Below, in pieces: positions 7,336-13,126 of a stretch of 26,895 nt of DNA; position 1 is the stretch's first letter; every line of letters starts with the position of its first letter. The notes below the pieces were generated by a model that saw nothing but the letters and a program-made list of their open reading frames with translations, was not told the DNA's origin and did not search any database. Both the position numbers and the translations under genes were made by a program. This DNA is from an uncultured Corynebacterium sp. (lineage in GTDB: Bacteria > Actinomycetota > Actinomycetes > Mycobacteriales > Mycobacteriaceae): NCBI RefSeq assembly GCF_947253065.1, contig NZ_CAMXWS010000025.1, positions 1 through 26,895 on the forward strand. Direction: 5' to 3'.

Positions 7336-7359
7336 GACCAAAACGGTAGCATTCTGGAC
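7336..7359. promoter_or_regulatory. 24-bp divergent leaderless promoter pair
   Basis: Between the two ATG codons lie only 24 bases. On the plus strand TAGCAT (7347-7352) is exactly seven bases before ATG 7360; on the minus strand TACCGT (7348-7343) is exactly seven bases before ATG 7335. The two hexamers share the two bases 7347-7348. With no ribosome-binding site on either side, both genes appear to start transcription at their first codon. Confidence 0.55.
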
Positions 7360-8064
7360 ATGTTGCGCCTCGCCTTCGTCACCGGTACTGAGCCCGGCAA
7401 GTGGTTCAAGCGGTATCGCGATTCCACTCCGCATGAGCTTCAGGAGCTCCCGAGCGACGACCCATTTTCAACGCTTATCGACGACCGCGCCGACCTCGCC
7501 CTGGTCCGACTTCCCGATCCCCGCGTCGGCGAGCCCGGCGAAACGTACCACCGCGTCATGCTGTACGCAGAGAAGCCTGGCGTTGCGGTGCCGAAAGATT
7601 CCGTCTATGCGGAGGTGGGGGAGCCGGTCCGCCTGACTGATCTCGCTGATGAGCATGTGAACTATCGCTATTCACTTAGTGATAGTGCTGGTGGCTCGGA
7701 TATCGACGAGCTGCGTTCAGCTCTCCAAGTCGTGGCTGCGAATGTCGGCGTTGCCTATGCGCCGGCACCATTATTGAAGGTGCTGGCGAAGAAACAGGTC
7801 AAGGTGCTTGATCTCATCGACGATCCTGCAGAGGAGGCCACTCAGATCGCGCTTGTCTGGCCCGTTGAAAAGGACAATGAAGTGATCCAAGACTTCGTCG
7901 GAGTGGCGAGGGGGAGGACGAGGAATTCGTCGAGGGGGGAGGCGTCGAAAAGCGATGCAAAGCGTGCGAAAGCGAACCGTAAAGTAAACGGCAAAAGTGG
8001 TGCGCAGCGCAAGCAGAAACGTGGAAGGCACCCTAAAACGGGGGCACGTAAGCGTCGTAGGTAA
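7360..8064 (+). CDS. LysR-type substrate-binding domain protein without HTH, basic tail
   Basis: A 234-residue protein starting directly with a periplasmic-binding-like fold (LRLAFVTGTEPGKWFKRY) like the effector domain of LysR regulators, but with no N-terminal winged helix. Features in order: a first lobe with DDRADLALVRLPDP, the second-lobe segment VVAANVGVAYAPAPLLKVLA, the return VWPVEKDNEVIQDFVGVARG, and a strongly basic tail from about residue 183 (Lys, Arg and Asn rich, ending KRRR). The tail has several AGG arginine codons in close succession, which are usually rare in corynebacteria. The tail could contact nucleic acid. Pairing with the divergent DUF5997 protein suggests they act together, perhaps as a split regulator; that is inference. 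Confidence 0.82.
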   Translation: MLRLAFVTGTEPGKWFKRYRDSTPHELQELPSDDPFSTLIDDRADLALVRLPDPRVGEPGETYHRVMLYAEKPGVAVPKDSVYAEVGEPVRLTDLADEHVNYRYSLSDSAGGSDIDELRSALQVVAANVGVAYAPAPLLKVLAKKQVKVLDLIDDPAEEATQIALVWPVEKDNEVIQDFVGVARGRTRNSSRGEASKSDAKRAKANRKVNGKSGAQRKQKRGRHPKTGARKRRR

Positions 8065-8075
8065 CGCGGAATTTG

Positions 8076-8081
8076 CATAAT
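8076..8081 (+). promoter_or_regulatory. candidate -10 box for the LGFP lipoprotein gene
   Basis: CATAAT, preceded by TTG and followed by GG, lies about 47 bases before the ATG at 8128. It fits a corynebacterial -10 and gives a short leader ending in an AAAGGA ribosome-binding site. Confidence 0.45.
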
Positions 8082-8127
8082 GGTAAACGCGCAGTTTTAA
8101 AAATTGCTTACGAAAGGATACGAAATT

Positions 8128-8709
8128 ATGAACCGCAAGATTGGCGCTGGCATTGCAGCTCTCGCACTCACCACTGGTCTCGTTGCTTGCTCTAACGATG
8201 AGGGTGCGACCGAAGACGTAGAGGCTACCGAAACCAACACGGTTACTTCCGAGGCTGAAGGCGCTTCTGAATCCTCTGATGCTTCCAGCTCCGAGGAGGC
8301 CGCTGACGCCTCCGAGGGTGCAGAAGATGCTGACGGTGACACCGTTGAGCTGACCACCAAGGACGGCGAAAAGGTTCTCGTCCCGGCTGCTGCCGCTAAC
8401 GCTGCAGACGAGCTTGGCCTGGGCAACTGGGGTGAACCGATCAGCGTCGAGACCAACGACGATGGCACCACCCTGATCGAGTACGACGCAGACAAGAACA
8501 TCGTCTACTCCGAGGAGACGGGTGCTGTCCCGCTGGTCGGCGAGATCGCTAATACCTGGAAGAAGGAAGGCGGCCTGAAGAGCGAGATCGGCCTGCCGAC
8601 CAAGGCCGAGGACAAGCGCGACGACAACAACGGCTGGATCCAGGACTTCCAGAACGGCACCATCGAGTGGCTCGAGGAAAACGGCGAGTTCGGCGCCAAG
8701 ATTAGCTAA
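8128..8709 (+). CDS. LGFP-repeat lipoprotein
   Basis: A 193-residue lipoprotein. The start is the ATG at 8128 (MNRKIGAGIAALAL) with AAAGGA upstream; an upstream TTG-initiated extension is not needed. The signal peptide ends with the lipobox GLVAC (Cys21). Residues 22-75 are an acidic Ser/Glu/Ala/Asp linker. From about residue 85 the protein shows LGFP-type repeat features: W...GG...EIGLPT...E and WIQDFQNGTIEW. LGFP repeats occur in corynebacterial and mycobacterial cell-surface proteins and are thought to help attach them to the envelope. The gene uses a strongly biased codon set (GCT, TCC, GGC, AAG), suggesting high expression. It is followed by hairpins before the phoH2 leader. The exact role is unknown. 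Confidence 0.85.
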   Translation: MNRKIGAGIAALALTTGLVACSNDEGATEDVEATETNTVTSEAEGASESSDASSSEEAADASEGAEDADGDTVELTTKDGEKVLVPAAAANAADELGLGNWGEPISVETNDDGTTLIEYDADKNIVYSEETGAVPLVGEIANTWKKEGGLKSEIGLPTKAEDKRDDNNGWIQDFQNGTIEWLEENGEFGAKIS

Positions 8710-8715
8710 CTAGCT

Positions 8716-8730
8716 GCGCCGAGCCGGCGC
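8716..8730 (+). terminator. GC-rich hairpin after the LGFP gene
   Basis: GCGCCG (8716-8721) and CGGCGC (8725-8730) form a perfect 6-bp stem with loop AGC, seven bases after the stop codon. Only a short GGTTT follows, so it is a weak intrinsic terminator candidate. Confidence 0.45.
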
Positions 8731-8735
8731 GATGA

Positions 8736-8754
8736 GGTTTAACGGAAGTTAACC
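8736..8754. repeat. inverted repeat GGTTTAAC / GTTAACC
   Basis: Seven-base complementary arms with one extra T in the left arm flank GGAA, a GNRA-type loop if transcribed. It immediately precedes the palindrome at 8755 and may be part of a terminator or an operator upstream of phoH2. Confidence 0.45.
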
Positions 8755-8768
8755 TTACATCGATGTAA
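8755..8768. promoter_or_regulatory. perfect 14-bp palindrome upstream of phoH2
   Basis: TTACATCGATGTAA reads identically on both strands. It lies about 90 bases before the phoH2 ATG, immediately next to candidate -10 sequences (TGTAAT inside it, TACACT at 8771-8776), where a dimeric regulator would control initiation. I do not recognise the motif as a known corynebacterial regulator site. Confidence 0.55.
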
Positions 8769-8776
8769 TTTACACT

Positions 8777-8853
8777 TTGCTCCCTTAGTGTGGCGGGTGT
8801 CAGGCACCGCGAAGAACGGTCCTGGCTACAACCCAACCGCACTAGGGGAGCAA
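8777..8853 (+). promoter_or_regulatory. long structured phoH2 leader that sequesters the ribosome-binding site
   Basis: Bases 8777-8793 pair with 8837-8853 over 17 consecutive positions, including two G-U wobbles (8785-8845 and 8791-8839). Inside, GGGT 8795-8798 pairs with ACCC 8831-8834, CAGG 8801-8804 with CCTG 8821-8824, and ACCG 8806-8809 with CGGT 8817-8820, closing on the loop CGAAGAA. The right arm of the basal stem contains AGGGGAG, the Shine-Dalgarno of phoH2 located seven bases before its ATG. The folded form should therefore block translation. If transcription starts at about 8783 (from TACACT), the upper 10 pairs of the basal stem would still form. It could be a riboswitch, thermometer, protein-binding element or autoregulatory target; I do not recognise it as a known family. 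Confidence 0.6.
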
Positions 8854-8865
8854 GTTCATGTTTGA
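8788..8865 (+). CDS. possible 25-codon leader ORF overlapping phoH2 start
   Basis: A GTG at 8788 opens a frame of 25 codons ending in TGA at 8863-8865, eight bases into phoH2. It lies entirely within the structured leader. The deduced peptide begins MWRVSGTAKNG and ends GEQVHV. It has no ribosome-binding site. I list it because mycobacterial phoH2 is reported to follow a short overlapping antitoxin gene (phoAT); the length here is much smaller and no similarity can be claimed. It may be a chance frame. Confidence 0.2.
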   Translation: MWRVSGTAKNGPGYNPTALGEQVHV

Positions 8866-10231
8866 CCCTTCTGTTAGCCAAATCGACACTGCTGATGCTC
8901 GAACGGAAAGCATTGGCCACAATCCTGAACAACTCACCTCGCCCACAGCACTGAAAACGTATGTGCTGGACACCTCAGTTCTGTTGTCCGACCCGTGGGC
9001 ATTGAGGAAATTCGCGGAGCACAGCGTTGTCCTCCCGCTCGTGGTCGTCACGGAACTCGAGCAAAAACGTCATCACCCAGAGCTTGGCTGGTTCGCCCGC
9101 CAAGCTCTTCGCTTTTTGGAGGACCTGCGCGCTGACTATGACCGGCTGGATGAACCGATGCCGGTCAATATTGACGGTGGCACGGTGCGCGTGGAGCTCA
9201 ACCACCAGGACCAGTCGAATCTGCCGGTAGCGTTACGTGGCCCGGAGAATGACAATCGCATTCTCGCCTGCGCATTCAATTTCAAGCAGGAGGGCAAGGA
9301 CACGGTCTTGGTAACCAAGGATGTGCCGCTGCGCGTCAAGGCTGGTGCCGTGGGGCTCGCTGCACAGGAATACCGTGCGCAGGACGTTGTGCTGACTGGC
9401 TACACAGGAATGGCTGAGCTGGAGGTCTCCGGGGAAGAGATCGACGAGCTGTACGCCACCGGTTTCGCGACGGTCGACACTGGTGATTTGCCGGTGCACT
9501 GCGGTCTGACGCTCAATGCAGGCTCCCAGTCCGCGCTTGCGCGCGTAGCACCGAGCGGGGGCGTCAAGCTCGTCCGCGGCGATGCAGATGCGTTTGGTTT
9601 GTCCGGCCGGAGCGCGGAGCAGCGGGTCGCGCTTGATCTGCTTCTCGACGACACGGTGGGCATCGTCTCCATCGGCGGCCGCGCCGGCACCGGCAAGTCC
9701 GCTTTGGCTTTGTGTGCGGGGCTTGAATCCGTGCTGGAGCGGGGGGAGCATAAGCGCATCATTGTTTTCCGTCCGCTCTATGCGGTCGGTGGCCAGAATT
9801 TGGGTTACCTGCCTGGCGACGAAATGGAGAAGATGAACCCGTGGGCCCAGGCTGTCTACGACACATTGGAAGGCGTGGTCTCGGACAATGTGCTCGACGA
9901 GGTTGCATCGCGTGATCTGCTCGAGGTGCTGCCATTGACGCACATTCGTGGCCGCAGTTTGCACGACGCTTTCGTCATCGTCGACGAGGCGCAGTCGCTC
10001 GAGCGCAATGTGCTGTTGACGGTCCTGTCCCGTCTTGGTCGGGGATCGCGAGTCGTGCTCACCCACGATGTCGCCCAGCGCGACAACCTGAGGGTGGGGC
10101 GTCACGATGGCGTGCAGGCGGTGATCGAGAAGCTCAAGGGGCAAGACCTCTTCGGGCATGTGACGCTGACGCGTTCTGAGCGTTCTCCGATCGCCGAACT
10201 GGTCACTGATCTGCTCGAGGATCATGCCTAG
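8858..10231 (+). CDS. phoH2: PhoH2: PIN-domain RNase fused to PhoH-type ATPase
   Basis: A 457-residue two-domain protein. Residues 33-175 are a PIN ribonuclease: YVLDTSVLL (Asp38), VVVTELEQKR (Glu67), ENDNRIL (Asp132) and TKDVPLRVKA (Asp155) give the acidic metal-binding residues. Residues about 250-455 are a PhoH P-loop ATPase: SIGGRAGTGKSALA (Walker A, Lys280), GYLPGDEMEKMNPW, VIVDEAQS (Walker B, Asp376-Glu377) and SRVVLTHD. Mycobacterial homologues couple ATP-driven RNA unwinding to RNA cleavage and have been described as toxins. The start is ATG 8858 with GGGGAG seven bases upstream. The Shine-Dalgarno lies within the long hairpin at 8777-8853, so expression is probably controlled at translation. 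The domain assignment is firm; toxicity in this organism is unproven. Confidence 0.95.
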   Translation: MFDPSVSQIDTADARTESIGHNPEQLTSPTALKTYVLDTSVLLSDPWALRKFAEHSVVLPLVVVTELEQKRHHPELGWFARQALRFLEDLRADYDRLDEPMPVNIDGGTVRVELNHQDQSNLPVALRGPENDNRILACAFNFKQEGKDTVLVTKDVPLRVKAGAVGLAAQEYRAQDVVLTGYTGMAELEVSGEEIDELYATGFATVDTGDLPVHCGLTLNAGSQSALARVAPSGGVKLVRGDADAFGLSGRSAEQRVALDLLLDDTVGIVSIGGRAGTGKSALALCAGLESVLERGEHKRIIVFRPLYAVGGQNLGYLPGDEMEKMNPWAQAVYDTLEGVVSDNVLDEVASRDLLEVLPLTHIRGRSLHDAFVIVDEAQSLERNVLLTVLSRLGRGSRVVLTHDVAQRDNLRVGRHDGVQAVIEKLKGQDLFGHVTLTRSERSPIAELVTDLLEDHA

Positions 10232-10275
10232 GAAGGCTGCTCGGCAGCCAATTCACAGGTTGGCAGGAGCGGTTG

Positions 10276-10281
10276 TACGAT
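10276..10281 (+). promoter_or_regulatory. candidate -10 box for leaderless GNAT gene
   Basis: TACGAT lies exactly seven bases before ATG 10289, the same geometry as at several other genes here. The competing reading is AGGAG (10265-10269) serving an ATG at 10280 that overlaps this hexamer. Confidence 0.4.
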
Positions 10282-10288
10282 GGTCGCC

Positions 10289-10852
10289 ATGTCGAATCGC
10301 GATTTCAGGATCCGCCCAATCCGGCCCGAGGACTACCCTCAGGTCCGCGAGATCTACGAAGCAGGTCTGGGCACAGGCCACGCTTCGTATGAAACTGAGG
10401 GCCCGACGTGGGCGAAATTCTCCACGAACAAGATCATCGAAACGGTCTTCGTCGCCGTTGAACCAGATGACGACGACAAGGTGCTGGGCTGGGTAGCCGC
10501 CGCCCAGGCATCGACTCGTTCCGTGTTCTACGGCGTTGTGGAGGACTCCATCTACATCCACGAGGATGCCCGTGGCCGTGGTGTGTCCGGTGCTTTGCTG
10601 GACAAGCTGATTGAGACCTGCAAGGCGCTGAACAAGTGGTCGATTCACTCGTGGATCTTCCCGGAGAATGAAGGTTCGGCGGGGCTCCACGTCTCCCGTG
10701 GCTTCGTCAAGGTGGGCACCTACCACCAGATGGCCAAGATGACCTACGGCGAGATGGCCGGCACGTGGCGAGACACGGATATCTACGAGCTGCTGCTGCC
10801 GAAGCCAGGCAAGAAGCTCTCGACGGATGAGGAGCCTACTACCGGCGAGTAG
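10289..10852 (+). CDS. GNAT N-acetyltransferase, phosphinothricin/methionine-sulfone type
   Basis: A 187-residue (190 if started at 10280) acetyl-CoA-dependent N-acetyltransferase. The N-terminus FRIRPIRPEDYPQVREIYEAG, the acetyl-CoA loop RGRGVSGALLDKL (about residues 95-107) and the C-terminal GLHVSRGFVKVGTYHQMAKM followed by GTWRDTDIYELLL match the subfamily including Pat/Bar and MnaT/YncA, which acetylate phosphinothricin, methionine sulfone or sulfoximine. The real substrate cannot be read from sequence. The start is uncertain: ATG 10289 is favoured by a leaderless promoter, ATG 10280 by an AGGAG ten bases upstream. It lies 57 bp after phoH2 on the same strand and is convergent with the MFS exporter; the last codons of both form an inverted repeat. 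Confidence 0.9.
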   Translation: MSNRDFRIRPIRPEDYPQVREIYEAGLGTGHASYETEGPTWAKFSTNKIIETVFVAVEPDDDDKVLGWVAAAQASTRSVFYGVVEDSIYIHEDARGRGVSGALLDKLIETCKALNKWSIHSWIFPENEGSAGLHVSRGFVKVGTYHQMAKMTYGEMAGTWRDTDIYELLLPKPGKKLSTDEEPTTGE

Positions 10853-10874
10853 CTTCCATCTCGCCTGCTACTCG
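10846..10874. terminator. bidirectional hairpin spanning both convergent stop codons
   Basis: CGAGTAGC (10846-10853) and GCTACTCG (10867-10874) form a perfect 8-bp stem with a 13-base loop. The two TAG stop codons (GNAT at 10850-10852, MFS at 10870-10868 on the minus strand) are inside the arms, because both genes end in GAG TAG. An alternative pairing of GGCGAG with CTCGCC is possible. There is no T-run. Confidence 0.45.
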
Positions 10875-12400
10875 ACGGTCTCCTTCAACGTGTCCTCCTG
10901 CACCGGCACGAGCAGCAGAGCAGCTGCGAGAACTAGGGGGATAAGCAGCACGAAGATCGGGGTGAGGCCGTCGTTGTAGCTGGAGGCGATGGCGTTGTGA
11001 AGCGGCTGCGGTAACTGATTGACCACGCCTGGCGTCATGGACTGGGCAGCGCCACCATCGAATTGCTGGGCGTATTCCGCGCCCTTCGGCCCCAGTTTTG
11101 CAAGGGCCTCAGGGAGGCGCTCCTTCATGTTGTTTTGCATGTTGTGAATGAAGACGGTGCCCACGATCGACGCGCCGACAGACATGCCGATTTGGCGGAA
11201 GAAGTTATTCGCCGCCGTTGCAGTTCCTACCACCGTGATGGGGAATGAATTCTGGACAATCAGAATGAGGACCTGCATGACCATGCCCAAGCCGAAGCCG
11301 TAGACGAAGATGTAGATACCAAGTGTCCACAGGCCAGTGTCGGCGGTGAGCTGCGACAGCAAGTAGCAGCCGACGGCGACGACGCAGAGGCCGATGATCG
11401 GGAAGACCTTGTAGTGGCCCGTGCGCGTGATAAGGGCGCCGATACCGATGGAGGTGAGGATCATGCCGCCGACCATCGGAATCATCATGAAACCAGCTTC
11501 GGTCGGCGTCATGGTGTGGACCATCTGTAGGTACGTGGGTAGGTAGGCCATCACGCCCGTCATGGAAACGCCGAGCACGACGCTGGCGGCCGTGGTCAGC
11601 GCCATGTTGCGGTTGCGGAAGAGGTGCATAGGCACCAGTGGGTTCTTGGTGCGGAGTTCGACCACGACGAAAATCGCGGCGGCCACAGCCGAGGTGACCA
11701 GCAGGCCGATGATGCGTGCGGAGCCCCACGGGTACTGCAATCCACCCCAGGTGGTGGCAAGGATCAGCGTGGAGGTGGCCACGGTGATGAGGGCCGCGCC
11801 TGGCCAGTCGAAGCGGAAATTCTCGCGGTCGCCCTTGGACAGATTTAGAACTATCGACGCCACAGTCATGGCGAGCAGCCCAAGCGGGATATTCATCCAC
11901 AAGCCCCAACGCCAGCCTGGCCCGTCGGTGAACCAGCCACCCAGGACAGGGCCAAGCACTGATGAAATGCCGAAGACTGCGCCCATGACGCCCATGTATT
12001 TGCCGCGCTGCCGTGCTGGGACGACCTCGGCGATGATTGCTTGGGAGTTGATCATCATGCCACCGGCGCCGAAACCCTGTACGGCACGGCCGATGATCAG
12101 AAGCGTCATGCTGTTGGCGAATCCGCCCAGAGCGGAACCGATGACGAAGAAGACGATGCCGGAGATGTAGAACCATTTGCGGCCGAGGCCGTCGCCAAGC
12201 TTGCCGTAGATGGGAAGCGCGATGGTCATGGTGACCATAAAGGCGGAGATGACCCAGCTCATGTGCTCTACACCGCCGAGCTCACCGACGATGGTGGGCA
12301 GAGCAGAGGAGAAGATCATTTGCCCGAGCGAGCTCATCAGCATGGTGATGAGCAGCGCGCTGAACACGAGGCCGACGTTTGGTTTTTGTGTGTCTACCAT
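10868..12400 (-). CDS. MFS multidrug exporter, DHA2 (EmrB/QacA) family
   Basis: A 510-residue integral membrane protein of the length and topology of 14-helix DHA2 drug:proton antiporters. Motifs: SALPTIVGEL (residues 32-41, first helix), motif A GKLGDGLGRK (66-75), IIGRAVQGFGAGG (102-114) and the antiporter motif C GPVLGGWFTD (150-159). A loop of about 60 residues near the C-terminus (HNMQNNMKERLPEALAKL onward) precedes the last helix, as in this family. The ATG at 12400 overlaps the end of the upstream tetR gene by seven bases, so translation is coupled. It likely exports toxic amphiphilic compounds and is controlled by the TetR protein. Substrate is unknown. Confidence 0.94.
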   Translation of the reverse strand: MVDTQKPNVGLVFSALLITMLMSSLGQMIFSSALPTIVGELGGVEHMSWVISAFMVTMTIALPIYGKLGDGLGRKWFYISGIVFFVIGSALGGFANSMTLLIIGRAVQGFGAGGMMINSQAIIAEVVPARQRGKYMGVMGAVFGISSVLGPVLGGWFTDGPGWRWGLWMNIPLGLLAMTVASIVLNLSKGDRENFRFDWPGAALITVATSTLILATTWGGLQYPWGSARIIGLLVTSAVAAAIFVVVELRTKNPLVPMHLFRNRNMALTTAASVVLGVSMTGVMAYLPTYLQMVHTMTPTEAGFMMIPMVGGMILTSIGIGALITRTGHYKVFPIIGLCVVAVGCYLLSQLTADTGLWTLGIYIFVYGFGLGMVMQVLILIVQNSFPITVVGTATAANNFFRQIGMSVGASIVGTVFIHNMQNNMKERLPEALAKLGPKGAEYAQQFDGGAAQSMTPGVVNQLPQPLHNAIASSYNDGLTPIFVLLIPLVLAAALLLVPVQEDTLKETVE

Positions 12401-13005
12401 TCGAGTCTCCTTGCCAGGTCGGTGATGAATTCTGCGGCGTTGCGGACGTTGTCGTGCAGGCCGAGATCGGGGTCTGAAATTTCAGGAATGAAAGCGGTGA
12501 TGCTCATCGCGTTTTGAACGATTTCGATGATGCCTTGGATCTCAGCACCGACTGGTGTGTCGGGGGAGAGACGGTCGTCAGGGAAGTTCTTGAAGTGTTC
12601 TTGGAGTGCTTCGGCGATAGATGTCAGGTTGGTACGCCGTCGCGCGATGGCGAGGTGCGCTAATGACGGGTTATCGGTGAAGATCTTGTGTCGCCTTTCG
12701 ATGGTGGCACGATCGAGGGTTTCGCCATCGGGCGGGCTGGTCTCGGAGATGATGAGTGAGACGAGATTGTCGGACTGTGTCGTGGCAATGCGGTGCAGTG
12801 CTTCATCGGTGACCCGCAGTGGGGAGGGGCCAAGGACAGCTTCGTCTTTGCATGGCATGTAGTTGAAGAAAGTGCGCCGAGAGATACCTGCTGCGGCGCA
12901 GATGTCCTCGACGGTGACCTGTTCAAAGCCATGCTTTTCGACAAGGGCAGTAGCACTATCTGTGATCCTGCGTCTTGTTTCTTGGCGTTTGAGTTCTCGT
13001 GACAC
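12394..13005 (-). CDS. TetR-family repressor of the MFS exporter
   Basis: A protein of about 203 residues. The N-terminal DNA-binding domain reads RQETRRRITDSATALVEKHGFEQVTVEDICAAAGISRRTFFNYMPCKDEAV, with the helix-turn-helix at about residues 31-52. The remainder is an all-helical ligand-binding domain. I place the start at GTG 13005 because a promoter (TTGCAG, 16 bp, TAATCT) ends eight bases before it and there is no Shine-Dalgarno; a longer frame from 13041 would begin inside that promoter. It overlaps the exporter gene and is promoter-proximal, so autoregulation of a tetR-mfs operon is likely. The inducing ligand is unknown. Confidence 0.93.
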   Translation of the reverse strand: MSRELKRQETRRRITDSATALVEKHGFEQVTVEDICAAAGISRRTFFNYMPCKDEAVLGPSPLRVTDEALHRIATTQSDNLVSLIISETSPPDGETLDRATIERRHKIFTDNPSLAHLAIARRRTNLTSIAEALQEHFKNFPDDRLSPDTPVGAEIQGIIEIVQNAMSITAFIPEISDPDLGLHDNVRNAAEFITDLARRLEW

Positions 13006-13013
13006 GAGCAGAA

Positions 13014-13041
13014 AGATTACACCGAGTGCAAAATACTGCAA
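13014..13041 (-). promoter_or_regulatory. promoter of the tetR-mfs operon with possible operator
   Basis: On the minus strand TTGCAG (13041-13036), a 16-base spacer and TAATCT (13019-13014) form a good -35/-10 pair, eight bases before the GTG start. The spacer region carries TGCAGTATTTTGCA, an imperfect palindrome that could bind the TetR dimer over the promoter. Confidence 0.5.
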
Positions 13042-13075
13042 ACTGTCCAGGATTCATGCAACCAGAAAAGCCGAA

Positions 13076-13102
13076 AACCCTGGCAGGAAACCTGCCAGGG
13101 TT
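13076..13102 (-). terminator. strong intrinsic terminator of fumC
   Basis: AACCCTGGCAGG (13076-13087) and CCTGCCAGGGTT (13091-13102) form a perfect 12-bp stem around AAA. In the minus direction the stem is followed by TTCGGCTTTTC, a U-rich tail. It lies 24 bases past the fumC stop codon. Confidence 0.88.
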
Positions 13103-13126
13103 ATTCGTGGAACTAACTAGGAAGTG

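Noticed and set aside
7336..7434. N-terminal extension of the DUF5997 protein
   Set aside because: It would overlap the divergent LysR-like coding region; ATG 7335 has a well-placed -10 hexamer.
8736..8754. DtxR-type iron box
   Set aside because: GGTTTAAC-GGAA-GTTAACC shares AGGTT/AACCT halves with the DtxR motif, but the centre is too wide for the 19-bp consensus.
8777..8853. phoH2 leader as a SAM-IV, ZTP, c-di-AMP or guanidine riboswitch
   Set aside because: I compared it by eye with the conserved cores of these classes and found no match; it is reported as an unassigned structure.
9233..10225. 330-codon open frame antisense to phoH2
   Set aside because: Same reason: it shadows a conserved gene and has no recognisable motif or ribosome-binding site.
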